From Phaseolus vulgaris (taxonomy: Eukaryota; Streptophyta; Magnoliopsida; Fabales; Fabaceae): a stretch of DNA of 64,000 bases. Positions 35,001 through 45,729 of this stretch are shown piece by piece. The stretch is taken from the NCBI RefSeq assembly GCF_000499845.2, contig NC_023756.2, positions 44,094,291 through 44,158,290 of the forward strand. Reading direction: 5' to 3'. The notes under the pieces are model-generated. The model made no database searches. It saw only the letters and a program-made list of their open reading frames with translations, and was not told where the DNA came from. A program made the translations under genes and the position numbers. Numbering within the stretch: position 1 is the stretch's first letter; each line of letters begins with the position of its first letter.

Positions 35001-36314
35001 CTATTCAGAGTCATCAAACACGCCTCCATCATCAGAGAAATCATCAAATGTTCGCATATCAAGCTGGTAACGCAAGATCCCTCCTATCCCTCCAAAACCT
35101 CTGCAAAACTGTGAACCTTCTTGAGATTTATTGGTGACAAACTCAAGAGTGCAACCAAACCGTTTGTATTCATTTGCAAACCACTCCAGAAGAGACAACT
35201 TCTCCTGAACCTCAAAATCAGCGGAGCTCTCAGGATCCCGAAAATTGCTTTGGTTGGCCTCCTGTTCCTTGTTATAGTGCTTAATGACAATCTCTCCAGA
35301 AGCACTATTTTTCAAGGAATATCTGTTCATATCCAGATTTTCCCAGACAATAAGTGTCTCAACAGCACCCATCTCCAACGCTTTCAGGGTATCATCAACC
35401 CCAAAAACATACTTTCCTGTATCCTGACTGATTTCCTCAAAGTATTTCCCAATCAATCGTTTCTCCTGGATAAATTTTACATTGGAAAGAATTTCAGCAG
35501 ACAATTCAATAGCCTGATTAAAACCATTTTCTCCTCCATATGAAACATCAACAACATTAAGTATTTTTGCCTGAAGTCGAGGATCAAACATGTCTGACTG
35601 ACTAAGCTCAGTTTTGAAATCAGCAGAACCAGCTAGAATTAATCCAGAAACATTGGGTTGACTGGTGGTAGGATTGATATAGAACTGGGTAGCAAGCTCT
35701 GCCGTCTTCCTGACATAGTTATGACGCTTCTCCATGCGAAGACGGGCAAAACGCAGAGCTGATTGCCCTCCTCTTCCATGTTTCTTTGGGAGATCCACAC
35801 TGAATTTATGAAGCACCTCTCTTGTATTACCACTCAATGTCCCAAACAAAGTACCGTTACCATCCATGACAATAAATCCAAACTTGTCATCAGACTCCAG
35901 GAGCTCATTCAAAGCTTCAGTGTGAAACTTATTGTCACAGAGATAAAGGGATGCATTAATAGGTCTGAAAGGCTCAAAATCAATAGTGACCTTCTTTTCC
36001 TTCCCATCTTCAGTCACAATTGTGCCAGTATACAGAACGAGCCCATTTGGAGGAACCTTGTTATAGAGCTTAAGCCTCTGTTGAGCAGAAGTGATTGCAC
36101 CTAGCACTGACTGTCGGTTAACCCTACTTTTGATGTTTGAAGCAGTTCCAAACTCATCACCAAGCATCTTCGTGACACGAGATATTTGATCTCGCGGGGG
36201 CATGATAAGGGAAATCATACTTGTCCCATTTCCTCTGGCAGCCTCAAGAGCTTTGATCAATTTCTTGATTTTCCACACCTCAATGTTCTTATCAGTCTCG
36301 TGACCTTCAGCCAT
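35001..36314 (-). CDS. eRF1: Eukaryotic peptide chain release factor subunit 1 (eRF1)
   Basis: A 437-residue protein, the normal length for plant eRF1, encoded without a CDS intron. eRF1 enters the ribosomal A site, recognises all three stop codons and triggers peptide release together with eRF3. Visible motifs are NIKS (residues 60-63) and YLCDNKF (124-130) in the stop-codon-reading N domain, and GGQ (182-184) in [11 protein letters not shown], which releases the peptide. The C domain ends with the acidic [14 protein letters not shown] tail. The start at 36314 ([10 protein letters not shown]) fits the family; upstream in-frame codons lie in the predicted leader intron, whose acceptor AG abuts the ATG. 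The stop is TAG followed by CAATCA, a leaky context, and predicted introns follow in the 3' UTR. All catalytic motifs are intact. Confidence 0.98.
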   Translation of the reverse strand: MAEGHETDKNIEVWKIKKLIKALEAARGNGTSMISLIMPPRDQISRVTKMLGDEFGTASNIKSRVNRQSVLGAITSAQQRLKLYNKVPPNGLVLYTGTIVTEDGKEKKVTIDFEPFRPINASLYLCDNKFHTEALNELLESDDKFGFIVMDGNGTLFGTLSGNTREVLHKFSVDLPKKHGRGGQSALRFARLRMEKRHNYVRKTAELATQFYINPTTSQPNVSGLILAGSADFKTELSQSDMFDPRLQAKILNVVDVSYGGENGFNQAIELSAEILSNVKFIQEKRLIGKYFEEISQDTGKYVFGVDDTLKALEMGAVETLIVWENLDMNRYSLKNSASGEIVIKHYNKEQEANQSNFRDPESSADFEVQEKLSLLEWFANEYKRFGCTLEFVTNKSQEGSQFCRGFGGIGGILRYQLDMRTFDDFSDDGGVFDDSE

Positions 36315-37205
36315 CTTCAAACAATAATAAACCAAAAACCTTGAAAGAAATAAAAAGTACAACAAATAAGTCACATTCATTTCTATATAGATAAAAAAAA
36401 AAACATAAATACAGTGTACATAGCCCTAAATATGAATATACCAGTACCAAGTAGAAATACAAACAAACAAAATAGGAATACTTCAATAAAAAAACACCAA
36501 GACATCAAACCATCCCATTTATCATAGCTCACCTTCATTCCTCCGAAAACTCATTTATTTCATTTGACACACAAATCAGCCTAAAGGTTTTCATGGAATC
36601 ATATCATATTAACATTCAAACAGGCTTTTGAAAGTACTCTCATATCCCGCACAATTCCAACATCCCCTAATAGATTGCTACTATCCCCTTAAGTTGCAGC
36701 AGAAACAAATAAAAAACACAGGATGTGTGAAATGCAGACATATTTATATCATAGTAATAAAATAATAATAATAAAAAAAAAAAAAACTTTTTTTCTCACT
36801 CGGATCCATGTTTGCCTTCTCACTCGTGCCAACTTGCACATAAAAAATTCACACAGTAAACACTACAATAAAAGACTCTAATTATAAAATAGAACGAACC
36901 ACACACAGATTCGCAATAAGACATATCAACACTAACACACACATACAAAAATACACGCACGTGCGTGCCTCTAAAGCATCACAAATCAGAGTATATCATA
37001 TCCCATTAACAGCACCATATGTCCATCAAATCGATCCATCCGCACAAAAGAATCATAAAATAATGACAACACGATTACCGACAGCGCCAAAAATCAGAAG
37101 CGATTGAAACATTAAATAAAGTACAAAAAATCGAATTATATATAAACATGAGAACGATCATGAAAATTGAGGAATCTGGAGATTGGATTTGGCGAAGAAA
37201 TTAAC
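36315..37205 (-). other. eRF1: 5' UTR intron of eRF1
   Basis: On the minus strand AAAAG/GTTAATTTC lies at 37206/37205 and TTGTTTGAAG abuts the ATG at 36314. This gives an 891-nt leader intron of very AT-rich sequence. Exon 1 would be the GC-richer segment from 37206 to about 37330. Long leader introns are common in housekeeping plant genes. Inferred from signals. Confidence 0.65.
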
Positions 37206-37380
37206 CTTTTATGTGGCGGCGGCGAGGGAGAGAAAGAGGCCGCAGAGAGAGATAGAGAAACGTGCCCTAGCGCGCAACTATGGAATGCTTGGTTTGTCCG
37301 TAGGGAGAATGTGCATCTGGGGTTTTTGAAGAGCAAGGAACGGTGTCGTCTGACAATGATGCTCCGTTAGCATTTTTATA
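37206..37380 (-). promoter_or_regulatory. eRF1: eRF1 first (non-coding) exon and promoter-proximal region
   Basis: A pyrimidine-rich leader on the coding strand (CTCTCTCTGCGGCCTCTTTC-like sequence near 37220-37250), with a GC content well above its surroundings. A TATA-like TATATAAAAATGC on the coding strand lies at about 37370-37382. The exact start site cannot be read. Confidence 0.45.
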
Positions 37381-38294
37381 TATGCGGTGCGGTGTGAAAC
37401 TACCGTTTAGTCCTTACAATTCAACAAATTAATACTTATTTCTCTCGTGCAATTTTATTGCAATTATTATAAACTAGTCACACTGTATTATTACAATTTT
37501 ATTTAATTTTTATTTTTATTATTTATATATATATTTATATTTTAATTTTTATTTTTATTATTTATATATTTATATTTAATATCAAAATTCATTTCGTAAT
37601 TCATAATATAAATTTATAGTAATTTTAATAAATATAAATATACATGAGAAAATCACATAAATTATCTAAGTGTACTTACTAATATATTTTAAAATAACAT
37701 ATTTATTAGTTATATATAATAAATTTATAAATATCTTTAATTTAAAAAAATAAATAAAAAAAACCAGTTTAAAACAGAAAAACGATTTTTACAACAAACC
37801 CAAAAATCAAAATTAAATTTTTTTTGTGATTAATTTAACAAATTTCATAAATTCAGAGCTGTATAATAATAATTGAAAAAAAATAGTATAAAATAGTAAC
37901 ATACCAATCTCTCTATTATCTTCAAATAATGTGGTCCACGTTAAGTGACAATAAATAAATAAAAAATTAAAATTAAAAAACTATTTTATTAATTACTATA
38001 TAAAATAAATTAATAAAATACAATATTAATAAAAAAATCGAAATAAATTTGTGTACAAAAAGTTATATCACATGAAGTTATATATAACTATAGATATAAA
38101 TTTACATTCCCACCAAGTTTTTAGCAAGTGTGTCTATATTATTGTACTTAGTTTAATTTTAACTATATACTTGCTATTTATGAGTAGTTTTACGTTTTAA
38201 TCTCTTTATTAAAAGTTTGTAATTTCTTTGAAGTTAAAGTTTCTTTATGAAGAATAATGGTTTATCTAATTTTTCTATTATTGTAATTTTAAAT
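37381..38294. other. Intergenic AT-rich DNA
   Basis: Very AT-rich with imperfect TTTATATTTTAATTTTTATT duplications near 37500-37580. No gene. Confidence 0.5.
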
Positions 38295-39190
38295 ACGACA
38301 TATTTGTATATTAAAATACATATGTTAATATTATTGTTAGTAGAATAAATTAAAAAATATCTCAAAGTATATAAACTTTTTGAAAATACTAATTAGTGTT
38401 GTTCTCCCGTAAATGTAGGTAGTAATCTTTCTTCCCTTCTTGATGATAGTTTCATGGACCTTTTATTGCTTATCAAAATCTTTAAAGATTAAATCAATAT
38501 AATGGGTAACATATGAAATTCAATATAAATGCTCACTTTTTTGCATCAACCGTTCTCCAGTTGCCTTGAAATTTGTAGCATTATCAACCACTACCTGCAC
38601 TATGTTTTCCTCACCAACAAATTCTACTACATCATCCAACATTTTAAATATTTTTTTTACAGTTTTTGAGATGTCAGAAGTATCTAATAAAACACAATTC
38701 CTTTAGGATTGTTCACCAAAAAATTACAAATTGAACGTCTTTTTTTGTTTATCCATCCATCAGGCATGATGGTACAACATGTTCTCTTCCATTAATCCTT
38801 ATACTCTTGAAGTTGTATATTAGTTTTGTCCTCTACTTGTTTCATAAGCTTCTATTTGATATCATGATATGATGGAGCATTATAGCCAATGCTAATCTAC
38901 CAAACATGTCACACAGTTTTGCAAAAGTTGGATTTCTAATAACATTGAACGAGATGACACTTGTGTAAAAGAATTAAACAACTTGAGTATCAACTTTTTC
39001 TTTATCACCTCTCTTGTTAATTGGATTTAGAGTAGCTTGAACACATCAGTGGATTTACTTTTAAATATCTTGCTTGTGCTACCACTTTTTTCACTCTCTT
39101 CCCCACCATCATTTGTCAAAGGTTATTGAACTTTCTTTTCTTCAGTGAGAAATCTTTAGCATCTAAGACAACTTTCAACATTAACACCTT
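38295..39190 (-). pseudogene. hAT transposase (DUF659 type) relic, copy A
   Basis: Minus-strand pieces in broken frames match the DUF659 core of plant hAT transposases: FNVIRNPTFAKLCDMFGR, then CLMDGWINKKRR, CNFLVNNPKGIV, LDDVVEFVGEENIVQVVVDN with ATNFKATGERLMQK, then IDLIFKDFDK...IKKGRKITTYIYGRT. Stops and frameshifts are frequent. The N-terminal BED finger present in copy B is missing, because the similarity breaks at about 39190. No C-terminal dimerisation domain was seen. Confidence 0.75.
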
Positions 39191-39579
39191 GTTTGCTTCT
39201 AGATGTGACAACGGAGGAGGAAGGGGCGAGCGGGAAGAACTTTTGTTTGGATCGGGGTATGTGAGGGCGTGAGTGCGAACGAGCGAGCGGGTTCAGTAGT
39301 TTTTTCACTTCTCGCAAAATTAAGAAGATTTGCGTTGATTGTAGAGACACAAATAGACATTTATGTTGCTACCTTCCATCAATTCTAATATTAAACAATG
39401 TGTGCATTAGTGAGTTTTCAGTTTTTTATTACAGCGTCGGGTGCAATAGTTTCCTTCTTCTTTCTGAATTTTCTTTGTAAATTAGTGCATAATCAATTTT
39501 GTTATCCTTGTAAATTGATGCAAAATCGATTTTCGATTTTTCGAAATGGTACAGAATTGATTTTTCAATTTTTCCAAAT
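39191..39579. other. GC-richer unknown segment and spacer
   Basis: 39195-39330 is strikingly GC-rich (GGGGCGAGCGGG, GAGCGAGCGGG motifs) between AT-rich relics. Its minus strand has a Ser/Arg/Pro-rich open frame of 64 codons with no recognised domain. 39400-39579 has repeated AATCGATTTT-like motifs. Origin unknown. Confidence 0.3.
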
Positions 39580-39801
39580 AGAGCAAAAGATGATGGAAAG
39601 GTTTGTTATATTATTTTGCAAACAATGTTCAGAATATATACACATTTTTTGTGTAAAGAAAAGGACAAAAGAGAATAACAGAAAAATACAACTCATGGGT
39701 ACACCTCATTCTCTTTCTAGAAAGATCTAAAAAATTAGAAAACACTGCATAATAAATTGGGCTGAAATTATTTTGTTTAGACTGTTGTAGAACTTTCTTT
39801 T
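39580..39801 (-). repeat. Partial 3' LTR of the minus-strand copia element
   Basis: Closely similar to 43352-43573. The match stops at GAGCAAAAGATGATGG on the left, so the last ~30 bp of the LTR are missing or replaced. Confidence 0.9.
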
Positions 39802-40925
39802 AGCCCCTCACAAGTTGGAGGTTGGAAGATGTCAAGAAGCTCCAACTTGGATAAATTGGAGTGAAACAGTCGTGGTAGAAGGGCTTTAGTAAGGATATCT
39901 GCTAACTGATGTGAGGAAGAAACTGGTAGAAGAAGCATGAGTCCACTAAGTAGTTTTTCACGAACAATGTGGCAATCAATCTCTAAATGTTTTGTTCTTT
40001 CATGAAAGACGGGATTGCCAGCAATGTATAAAGCGCTTTGCTTATCACAATAGAGGACATGATTCTTAGTGATAGGAATTCTCAAATCATCAAGAAGGAA
40101 AGAGAGTCATTGAAGCTCGCAAGTGGCAGAGGCAAGGGCCCTATACTCGGCTTCTGTGGAAGATCGAGAAATAGTAGATTGTTTCTTGGCTTTCCATGAC
40201 ACCAAAGAATTGCCAATAAAAAAACAGTAAACAGTGATGGAACGTCGTGTATCAATACATGTGGCCCAATCAGCATCACTGAATCCAAAAATTTGTGTTG
40301 AAGACCTACGACTAAAAAATAAGCCTTTTCCAGGGCATCCTTTCAGATATCGAATTACTCTTAAAGTAACTTGAAGATGAGTCTGAGTAGGTGTGACCAT
40401 GAATTGACTGAGTTTCGCAAAGGCTATATCAGGTCTAGTGGTAGTTAAATATATGAGACGCCCCACCAGTCGTCGATATGACAAAGGGTCAGGCAAAGGT
40501 TCACTAGAGTCCTGATGAAGACGCATGAAGTCATCCATTGGAGTAGAAAAGGGTTTGCAACCCATGAGACCAGAATCCTTAATCAAGTCCAGACAATATT
40601 TGCGTTGACAAAGAGAGATGCCTTGGCTGGAGTGAGCTACTTCTATTCCCAAAAAATATTTCAACTGGCCAAGATCCTTTATATGCAAATGAGAATGGAG
40701 AGTGGCTTTAATCTTAGTGATCTCAGAAGCACAATTTCCAGTGAGCACAATATCATCGACATAAACAATGAGAACAGTGAAAACATAACTAGTATTTTTT
40801 ATAAATAAACTATGATCAGCATGGGCTTGAGCATATCCCGAAGATTGCAGTAAAAGAGATAATTTTTCATACCATGTGTGACTTGCTTGTTTCAGACCAT
40901 AAGAAATTTCTTGAGTTTGCAACAT
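39777..40925 (-). pseudogene. Copia reverse transcriptase and RNase H region
   Basis: The best-preserved part of the element. One frame from 40925 has SYGLKQASHTWYEKL, the catalytic YVDD motif (LIVYVDDIVLTGN), LGQLKYFLGIEVAHS, LVGRLIYLTTTRPDIAFA and the RNase H start GFSDADWATCIDTRRS with SRSSTEAEYRALASATCELQ. A frame break near 40100 leads to HVLYCDKQSALYIAGNPVFH, ERTKHLEIDCHIVREKL and LADILTKALLP, which complete RNase H. The N-terminal part of the polymerase (LDVSNAFFMEK-type residues) is frameshifted near 41000. Confidence 0.93.
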
Positions 40926-42240
40926 TGATTAGAAGAATAATTGGATAGTCCAGGAGGTATCACCATATAAACATCTTATAAAATTTCTCCATGAAAAATG
41001 CATTACTGACATCAAGTTGTTGTAATTCCCAATTGTAATTCCCATGTTAAAATCAGGAGGTTCATTATGCAATAATTCAAAAGGAGTTTTATTTTGAATG
41101 ACAGGAGAAGGAACACGATTTATCAAAAAAACTACATGTTTAATAGCATAGGACAAAAAATGTTTTGGAATATTAGATTGAAACATGAGTGCCCTAGCAA
41201 CATTAAGGATGTGTTGATGTTTTCTTTCTACGCGTCCATTTTGTTGAGGGGTATATACACAACTTGTTTGATGTAAAATACCTTTGGATGAAAAATAATT
41301 CTTTTGAAAAAACTCAGGCCCATTTTCCGAACGAATACATTTAATAGTGTTGTGAAATTGAGTTTCAATTAAAGCAACAAAATTTTGGACATGCATTTGG
41401 ACTTCACTTTTTTATTTTAATAAGACAACCCATGTAAAACGATTAAAATCATCAACAATGGTTAAAAAATATTTATGACCATGAATAAAAGTTTTAGAAA
41501 AGGGTCCCCAAATATCCATATGGACTAAATCAAATAATTTGCAAGATCTATTGAGACTTGGAGAGTATGAAAGACGTTTTTGTTTAGCTAAGTGAAAAAT
41601 GTCACAATTGTCAACAACATCTTAGAAATAAAAGGAAAGGTCATGTGCAAAACATTGAGACGATTTCCGAAAAGGTGTCCTAGCCTAAAATGCCAAAGAT
41701 TGGTGTTAGTGATAGGGGGGTGAAAGTATTGATGGAGACTTTGGGTGGTGGTTATGGATGTCAAGAGGTGTCAAACTCACAGGATAATTGATGTCCAAGT
41801 GATAAAGCCCTTGTTTTAATTGACCCAAACCAATCGTCTTCAATGATCTTGTTTCCTTTATATAACAATTGTCATTAGAAAATATCAAAAAGTAATTAAG
41901 AGAAGGAATGAGTTTAGAAATTGAAAGAAGATTAAATTTAAAATTGGGAATGTAAAGCACATCATGAATAACAAAGTTTGGACTAATTTGAACAAAGCCA
42001 GAAAAATGTGCAAACAAATAGGTACCATTAGGTAAATGGATTTGGACAGGTTTAATTTGAGAGTAATAAAGAAAAAATTTAAAGAGGAGGTAATATGATC
42101 AGTTGCACCGAAATCGATGACCCAAGAATTATTTTGTGAGTGTGTGACATGAATAGTGTGGTTGTTGAACAGAATATGATGTGGGTGTGTGCGAGATGTG
42201 GTGCAAAAAGTAGAAGAAATACTAATACACATTGGGTCAA
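40926..42240 (-). pseudogene. Copia protease and integrase region, mutated
   Basis: The protease segment reads SWVIDFGATDHITSS near 42120, where the catalytic Asp-Ser-Gly of the family has become Asp-Phe-Gly. Protein pieces at 41706-42017 give VLYIPNFKFNLLSISKL (pre-integrase). The integrase piece at 40929-41396 has RSENGPEFF, where the second catalytic aspartate of the family is Glu, then TPQQNGRVERKHQHILN. After HNEPPDFNM it runs straight into the polymerase region, indicating loss of the integrase C-terminus and the polymerase N-terminus. Confidence 0.85.
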
Positions 42241-43307
42241 CAGAAGCTGTTTGGATGATATTGGCCCGTGAGGGCTAGACAGAACCAGAACCATAGGTCT
42301 CAGGATGCTGTTGCGGTTGCTGGAGGAGTCTAACGAGAGCTTGATATTGGGCCTGTGACAAGTGAATACCAGGTCCATTAGAAGCAGAACCCTCAATGCT
42401 GGTGGTGTTAGAACCAGAACCCTCAATGTTGGTTAGATCGTTGATGACATTGTTGGCGAGATTGTTAACGGCACCTTCACGCAAGTTGAATCGTGGACGA
42501 CCCGGGTATCGGGGATGACCTGGTGGGTAACCGTGTTTCGCATAGCACGCTTCGATGGTGTAGCCGGTGCGGTGACAGTAAACGCATATCTTACTGTTGT
42601 TGCGATTACTGTTTGTTGGATGAGATTTTGGAGGTCCGCCGTCGCGCCCCTTATCGGAAGGGATGAAGCTGGAATTGATGAATGCGTTGGGTTCTACGTC
42701 AACAAGAGGAAGAGAACGTTAATCCTCCTGCTGCACAATCATGGAGAAAACATGAGAAGCTTGCAGCAAGGGTTCCATGAGAAGGATTTGGGAACGAACG
42801 ACGGAGAATCGATCATCCAATCCTTTGAGAAAGCGAATGATGAAGTCTTGTTGATGATACATCTTGGCTGAATAGGTACATGGAAGGAAATGACGGTAAT
42901 TATCAAGCTCTTCCCATAAAGATTTGAGGGAGGTGTAGAATTCTGGAACTCTGCAATACGAAGAAGGTCACCCTGAGAGAAACGTTCTTTAAGGTCATTC
43001 TAGATGGCTATAGCACTTTCAAAGAAAATCACACTTTGGGCAATAGGTTGAGACAGAGAGTTGAGCAGCCAAGACATGATTAATGTATTGCAACGTTCCC
43101 ATGTTGGATACAAATGATCAGTGAGTGCAGGTTCAGTAACAACACCTGTCAAAAAAACCCATTTTGACCAGTGAGGACAGGGGTAATGGATACAGAATTG
43201 GGTCCTTCACTGGGATGGATATAATAAGGGTTGGAGGGATGAAGACTGGAATTTGTAATTCCAGGATCAGTAGAGTGAACCTCAGACATGGAGAAGGTAT
43301 TTGCAGA
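42241..43307 (-). pseudogene. Copia Gag remnant
   Basis: Starts shortly after the primer-binding site with MSEVHSTDPGITNSSLHPSN and NPYYIHPSEG, followed by VLTGQN, the typical beginning of a copia Gag. Multiple stops and frame changes follow. A Gln/Gly/Ser-rich piece near 42275-42484 corresponds to the Gag C-terminus. Confidence 0.75.
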
Positions 43308-43319
43308 GCTCTGATACCA
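43308..43319 (-). promoter_or_regulatory. Primer-binding site for initiator tRNA-Met (minus strand)
   Basis: TGGTATCAGAGC on the minus strand, directly adjoining the right-hand LTR. This fixes the orientation of the element. Confidence 0.93.
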
Positions 43320-43575
43320 TGTGAGAAAACAAGGCAAACACAGAAAAGCACAGAGCAAAAGATGATGGAAAGGTTTGTTATATTATTCTGCAAACAATGT
43401 TCAGAATATATACACATTGTTTGTGTAAAGAAAAAAACAAAAGAGAATAACAGAAAAATACAGCTCATGGTACACCTCATTCTCCTTCTAGAAAGATCTA
43501 AAAAATTAGAAAACACTGCATAATAAATTGGGCAGAAATTATTTTGTTTGGACTGCTATAGAACTTTCTTTTACA
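43320..43575 (-). repeat. 5' LTR of the minus-strand copia element
   Basis: 256 bp with TG...CA ends (plus-strand TGTGAGAAAACAAGG ... CTTTCTTTTACA). Confidence 0.92.
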
Positions 43576-43971
43576 TTCCTCGATCCGTCCCTCTCCTCAT
43601 GCCACGAGGATGGATGCTCTCCCTTGTCGTCATTCCCTTCCAACCATCGCGCCCGCTCCTGACTCTTCTCCCTCATCCTCTTACCGTTGTCCCGCTTCAC
43701 CGTTAACACTCTCCCGTGAAACTCTACGCCGGGTCACAAACAATAAAACTACTGGGCCAGCTGAAACCGACATAAGAAACGTGGTGCAAATAGCGAAGTT
43801 GTTGGGCAAGCCGAATAGGTGCAGGTTTTTTAGAAAAAGAACTAGAACCATAAAGTAGCAACAACCGTGAAATGATGCAACAAAGTAATAAATAGAATAT
43901 AAAGAAATCATGAAGTTTTGCAACCTCTTACACAATTTAACTAACATTAATAAAACTCATTATCATTAAAA
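43576..43971. other. Unknown GC-richer segment
   Basis: 43576-43850 is GC-rich against its surroundings, with C- and CT-rich plus-strand sequence (CCATCGCGCCCGCTCC). Plus- and minus-strand frames stay open for 80-90 codons but contain no domain I recognise. It lies directly outside the copia LTR, so it is the pre-insertion locus or part of an older element. Confidence 0.3.
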
Positions 43972-44057
43972 ACTTCATAAAGATCTATCCTATTATCTTT
44001 CTTCATAAAGATCTATCCTATTATCTTTCTTCATAAAGATCTATCCTATTATCTTTC
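43972..44057 (+). repeat. 28-bp tandem repeat, three copies
   Basis: Three essentially identical copies of a 28-bp unit starting CTTCATAAAGATCTATCC and ending TATTATCTTT, next to the F-box pseudogene. Confidence 0.95.
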
Positions 44058-44081
44058 TTATTGTATAGAATAAATTATGCG

Positions 44082-44346
44082 GTATCATTGCTTCCAAAAC
44101 AGTGTAATCGTGGTTGAATTGAACACGAAGCCGCACAATACATGCTTCCATTGCTCGAAGTCTCTCATGTTTGATAAGCTGTCATCGTTTTTCAAACACC
44201 TTCGAAGGTGTCGTTTAACAAATGCACTATCTAAGACGAGGTGGTTCATCCATTTTGAAGTGCACCTGAATCACATGAGATCCTTTACTGGAACCCTTGA
44301 CAAAATCTCCATCATCACTTCTTCGGGAAGAAGTGCCAAACATTGA
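44082..44346 (-). pseudogene. F-box protein pseudogene fragment
   Basis: The minus strand reads LALLPEEVMMEILSRVPVKD, then LM, a TGA stop (44273-44271), then FRCTSKWMNHLVLDSAFV and KRHLRR. This is the classic plant F-box motif (LPxEL..EIL.RLPVKSL.RFRCVSK.W..LI.DP.F...HL). F-box proteins are substrate adaptors of SCF ubiquitin ligases. The single in-frame stop falls where the family usually has Arg, consistent with CGA to TGA decay. A second stop follows about 60 codons later and no C-terminal kelch or FBA domain follows, because the sequence runs into the tandem repeat. It is a truncated, dead copy. Confidence 0.8.
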
Positions 44347-44902
44347 GATGATGAAGACATTTATGTGATGAGATGCACACAAAGAAAGAAGGACAAAAAT
44401 CCTAATTTACACAAACGTGTCAAAGTTAATTTGTTCAGAGAAAAATTGCAGATCCTATAAGCAAAGAAACAAAAGATCTGGGTCAATATATATATTAAGA
44501 AAAAATATATCTTCTAAGTTTAGAAAAAATAATTTATTAAAAACACCAGAAAAAATATTTTTTTAGATAATCCGTTATAATAATATAATGATATATATTA
44601 AATTTAGAAATAAAATATTAATTTATTGAATTTTTGGGCAAGTGTAACTACTACTTGATTAAAGTTGAAGTTTAAAAAAGAGAGAAAAAATGTCAGTACA
44701 AAAATATTTAAAGAGAAAATAAAGTGATCTGAAGATATACTCAACCACATATATTAAAATCAATACCTTAGTTATCATATTGAAATATGTTACGTTACTT
44801 TTTTTTTTTTTACTAAAATTTGTTATAAATTACAAACTTATATGGTGTTTGCATTTTTTTATTTAATTTGTTTTATTAAAAATTCACTTCAGTTAAATAT
44901 AA
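44347..44902. other. Intergenic AT-rich DNA
   Basis: Nothing recognised; poly-A and poly-T runs. Confidence 0.5.
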
Positions 44903-45110
44903 AAATCAAATAAGTTTTTGTTTGGTTTAATTTAATACAAAATTCAAAAATTAAATTAAAATAAAATTTCGGAGCTCTGTTTGAATTAGTTTTAAGGATT
45001 TCAGTTAATAACAACTTATTATTCTTTAGTAATTATTGTTATATAATTTCAAAAAAAAATTGTATTTATATATAAATGATATAATCCTATAAATATATTG
45101 TAATTACAAT
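44903..45110 (+). repeat. Direct repeat, left copy
   Basis: AATAAGTTTTTGTTTGG... to ...ATATAATCCTATAAATATAT closely resembles 45821-46075, in the same orientation. The pair brackets the solo LTR. The right copy carries about 50 bp extra. Confidence 0.7.
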
Positions 45111-45155
45111 ATAATGAGTAAAACTGCCTTTAAGAAATATGAAATATTTGTTAGT

Positions 45156-45729
45156 TGTACCGGGTAGGAGCTCGGTCCTCGAGTAGGTAGGAGTCAGCTC
45201 GACCATGGACCTGAAGTTAAGGTAGCGGTGTTGGGTCTGTTTGGTTAATGGGCCTATTTTTCTAATGATGTGCTATGATTTAAATTCAAGTTTATGTGTT
45301 TAAAGATAAAATACAAAAAGATATTTTCTAAATATATAAGATAAAATATAAAGAGATATTTTATAAATATATAAGATAAAATATAAATAGATATTTTATT
45401 TGTTTGCGTAAAATACGGATAGATGTTGCTAACCCTAAAAAGATAAGGAGACTTATTTTCAGTTAATATTTTCTTATATCAAGTGCAATTGTTGCATGTG
45501 CGGTTATAAAAAAAGGGTTGAAACCCTAGGTGAAGGTAAGCTGTTTTTACACACTACCTTGAGAATTATTGAGAATTATTGTTGTTTTTGTGAGCCTTTA
45601 CTGACTTGAGCATCAGAGTGTGATCGACCGTTAGAACACCCTCTGTCTTAACAGGAACAACATCCAAACATTAAAGAAAGCACAAGTTCCACCACGAGAT
45701 TCGCCCGCAGAAGTTTACCGCCAAGAACA
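45156..45729. mobile_element. Solo LTR with 5-bp target duplication
   Basis: 574 bp with ends TGTACCGGGTAGGAGC and GCCAAGAACA, flanked by the exact 5-bp repeat TTAGT (45151-45155 and 45730-45734). The interior is GC-richer near both ends. Near 45600 it contains GACTTGAGCATCAGAGTG, a motif typical of the 3' part of many plant Ty3/gypsy LTRs (from general recall). No internal coding domain or second LTR is present, so it is probably the product of LTR-LTR recombination. Orientation is likely plus. Confidence 0.85.

Larger units (their letters stand above)
39580..43575 (-). mobile_element. Ty1/copia retrotransposon, minus strand, truncated and mutated
   Basis: About 4.0 kb reading right to left. 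It has a 5' LTR (43320-43575), primer-binding site, degenerate Gag, protease, integrase, reverse transcriptase, RNase H, purine-rich TGAGGGGC and a partial 3' LTR (39580-39801). The left LTR lacks about 30 bp at its outer end compared with the right one, so no target duplication can be seen. Frameshifts and stops throughout make it inactive. Confidence 0.93.

Noticed and set aside
42515..42871. A 118-codon plus-strand frame
   Set aside because: Antisense to the Gag region of the minus-strand copia element; no domain.
39580..43575. Possible intact, active copia element on the minus strand
   Set aside because: Frameshifts, stops, a mutated protease motif, an internal deletion and a truncated LTR rule it out.
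43610..43947. Overlapping plus- and minus-strand frames of 82 and 88 codons in a GC-rich block
   Set aside because: Neither frame has a recognisable domain; GC-rich DNA keeps both strands open. Kept only as an unknown segment.
44077..44346. An 89-codon plus-strand frame with several Cys and His
   Set aside because: It is the antisense shadow of the F-box pseudogene on the minus strand, which explains the sequence better.
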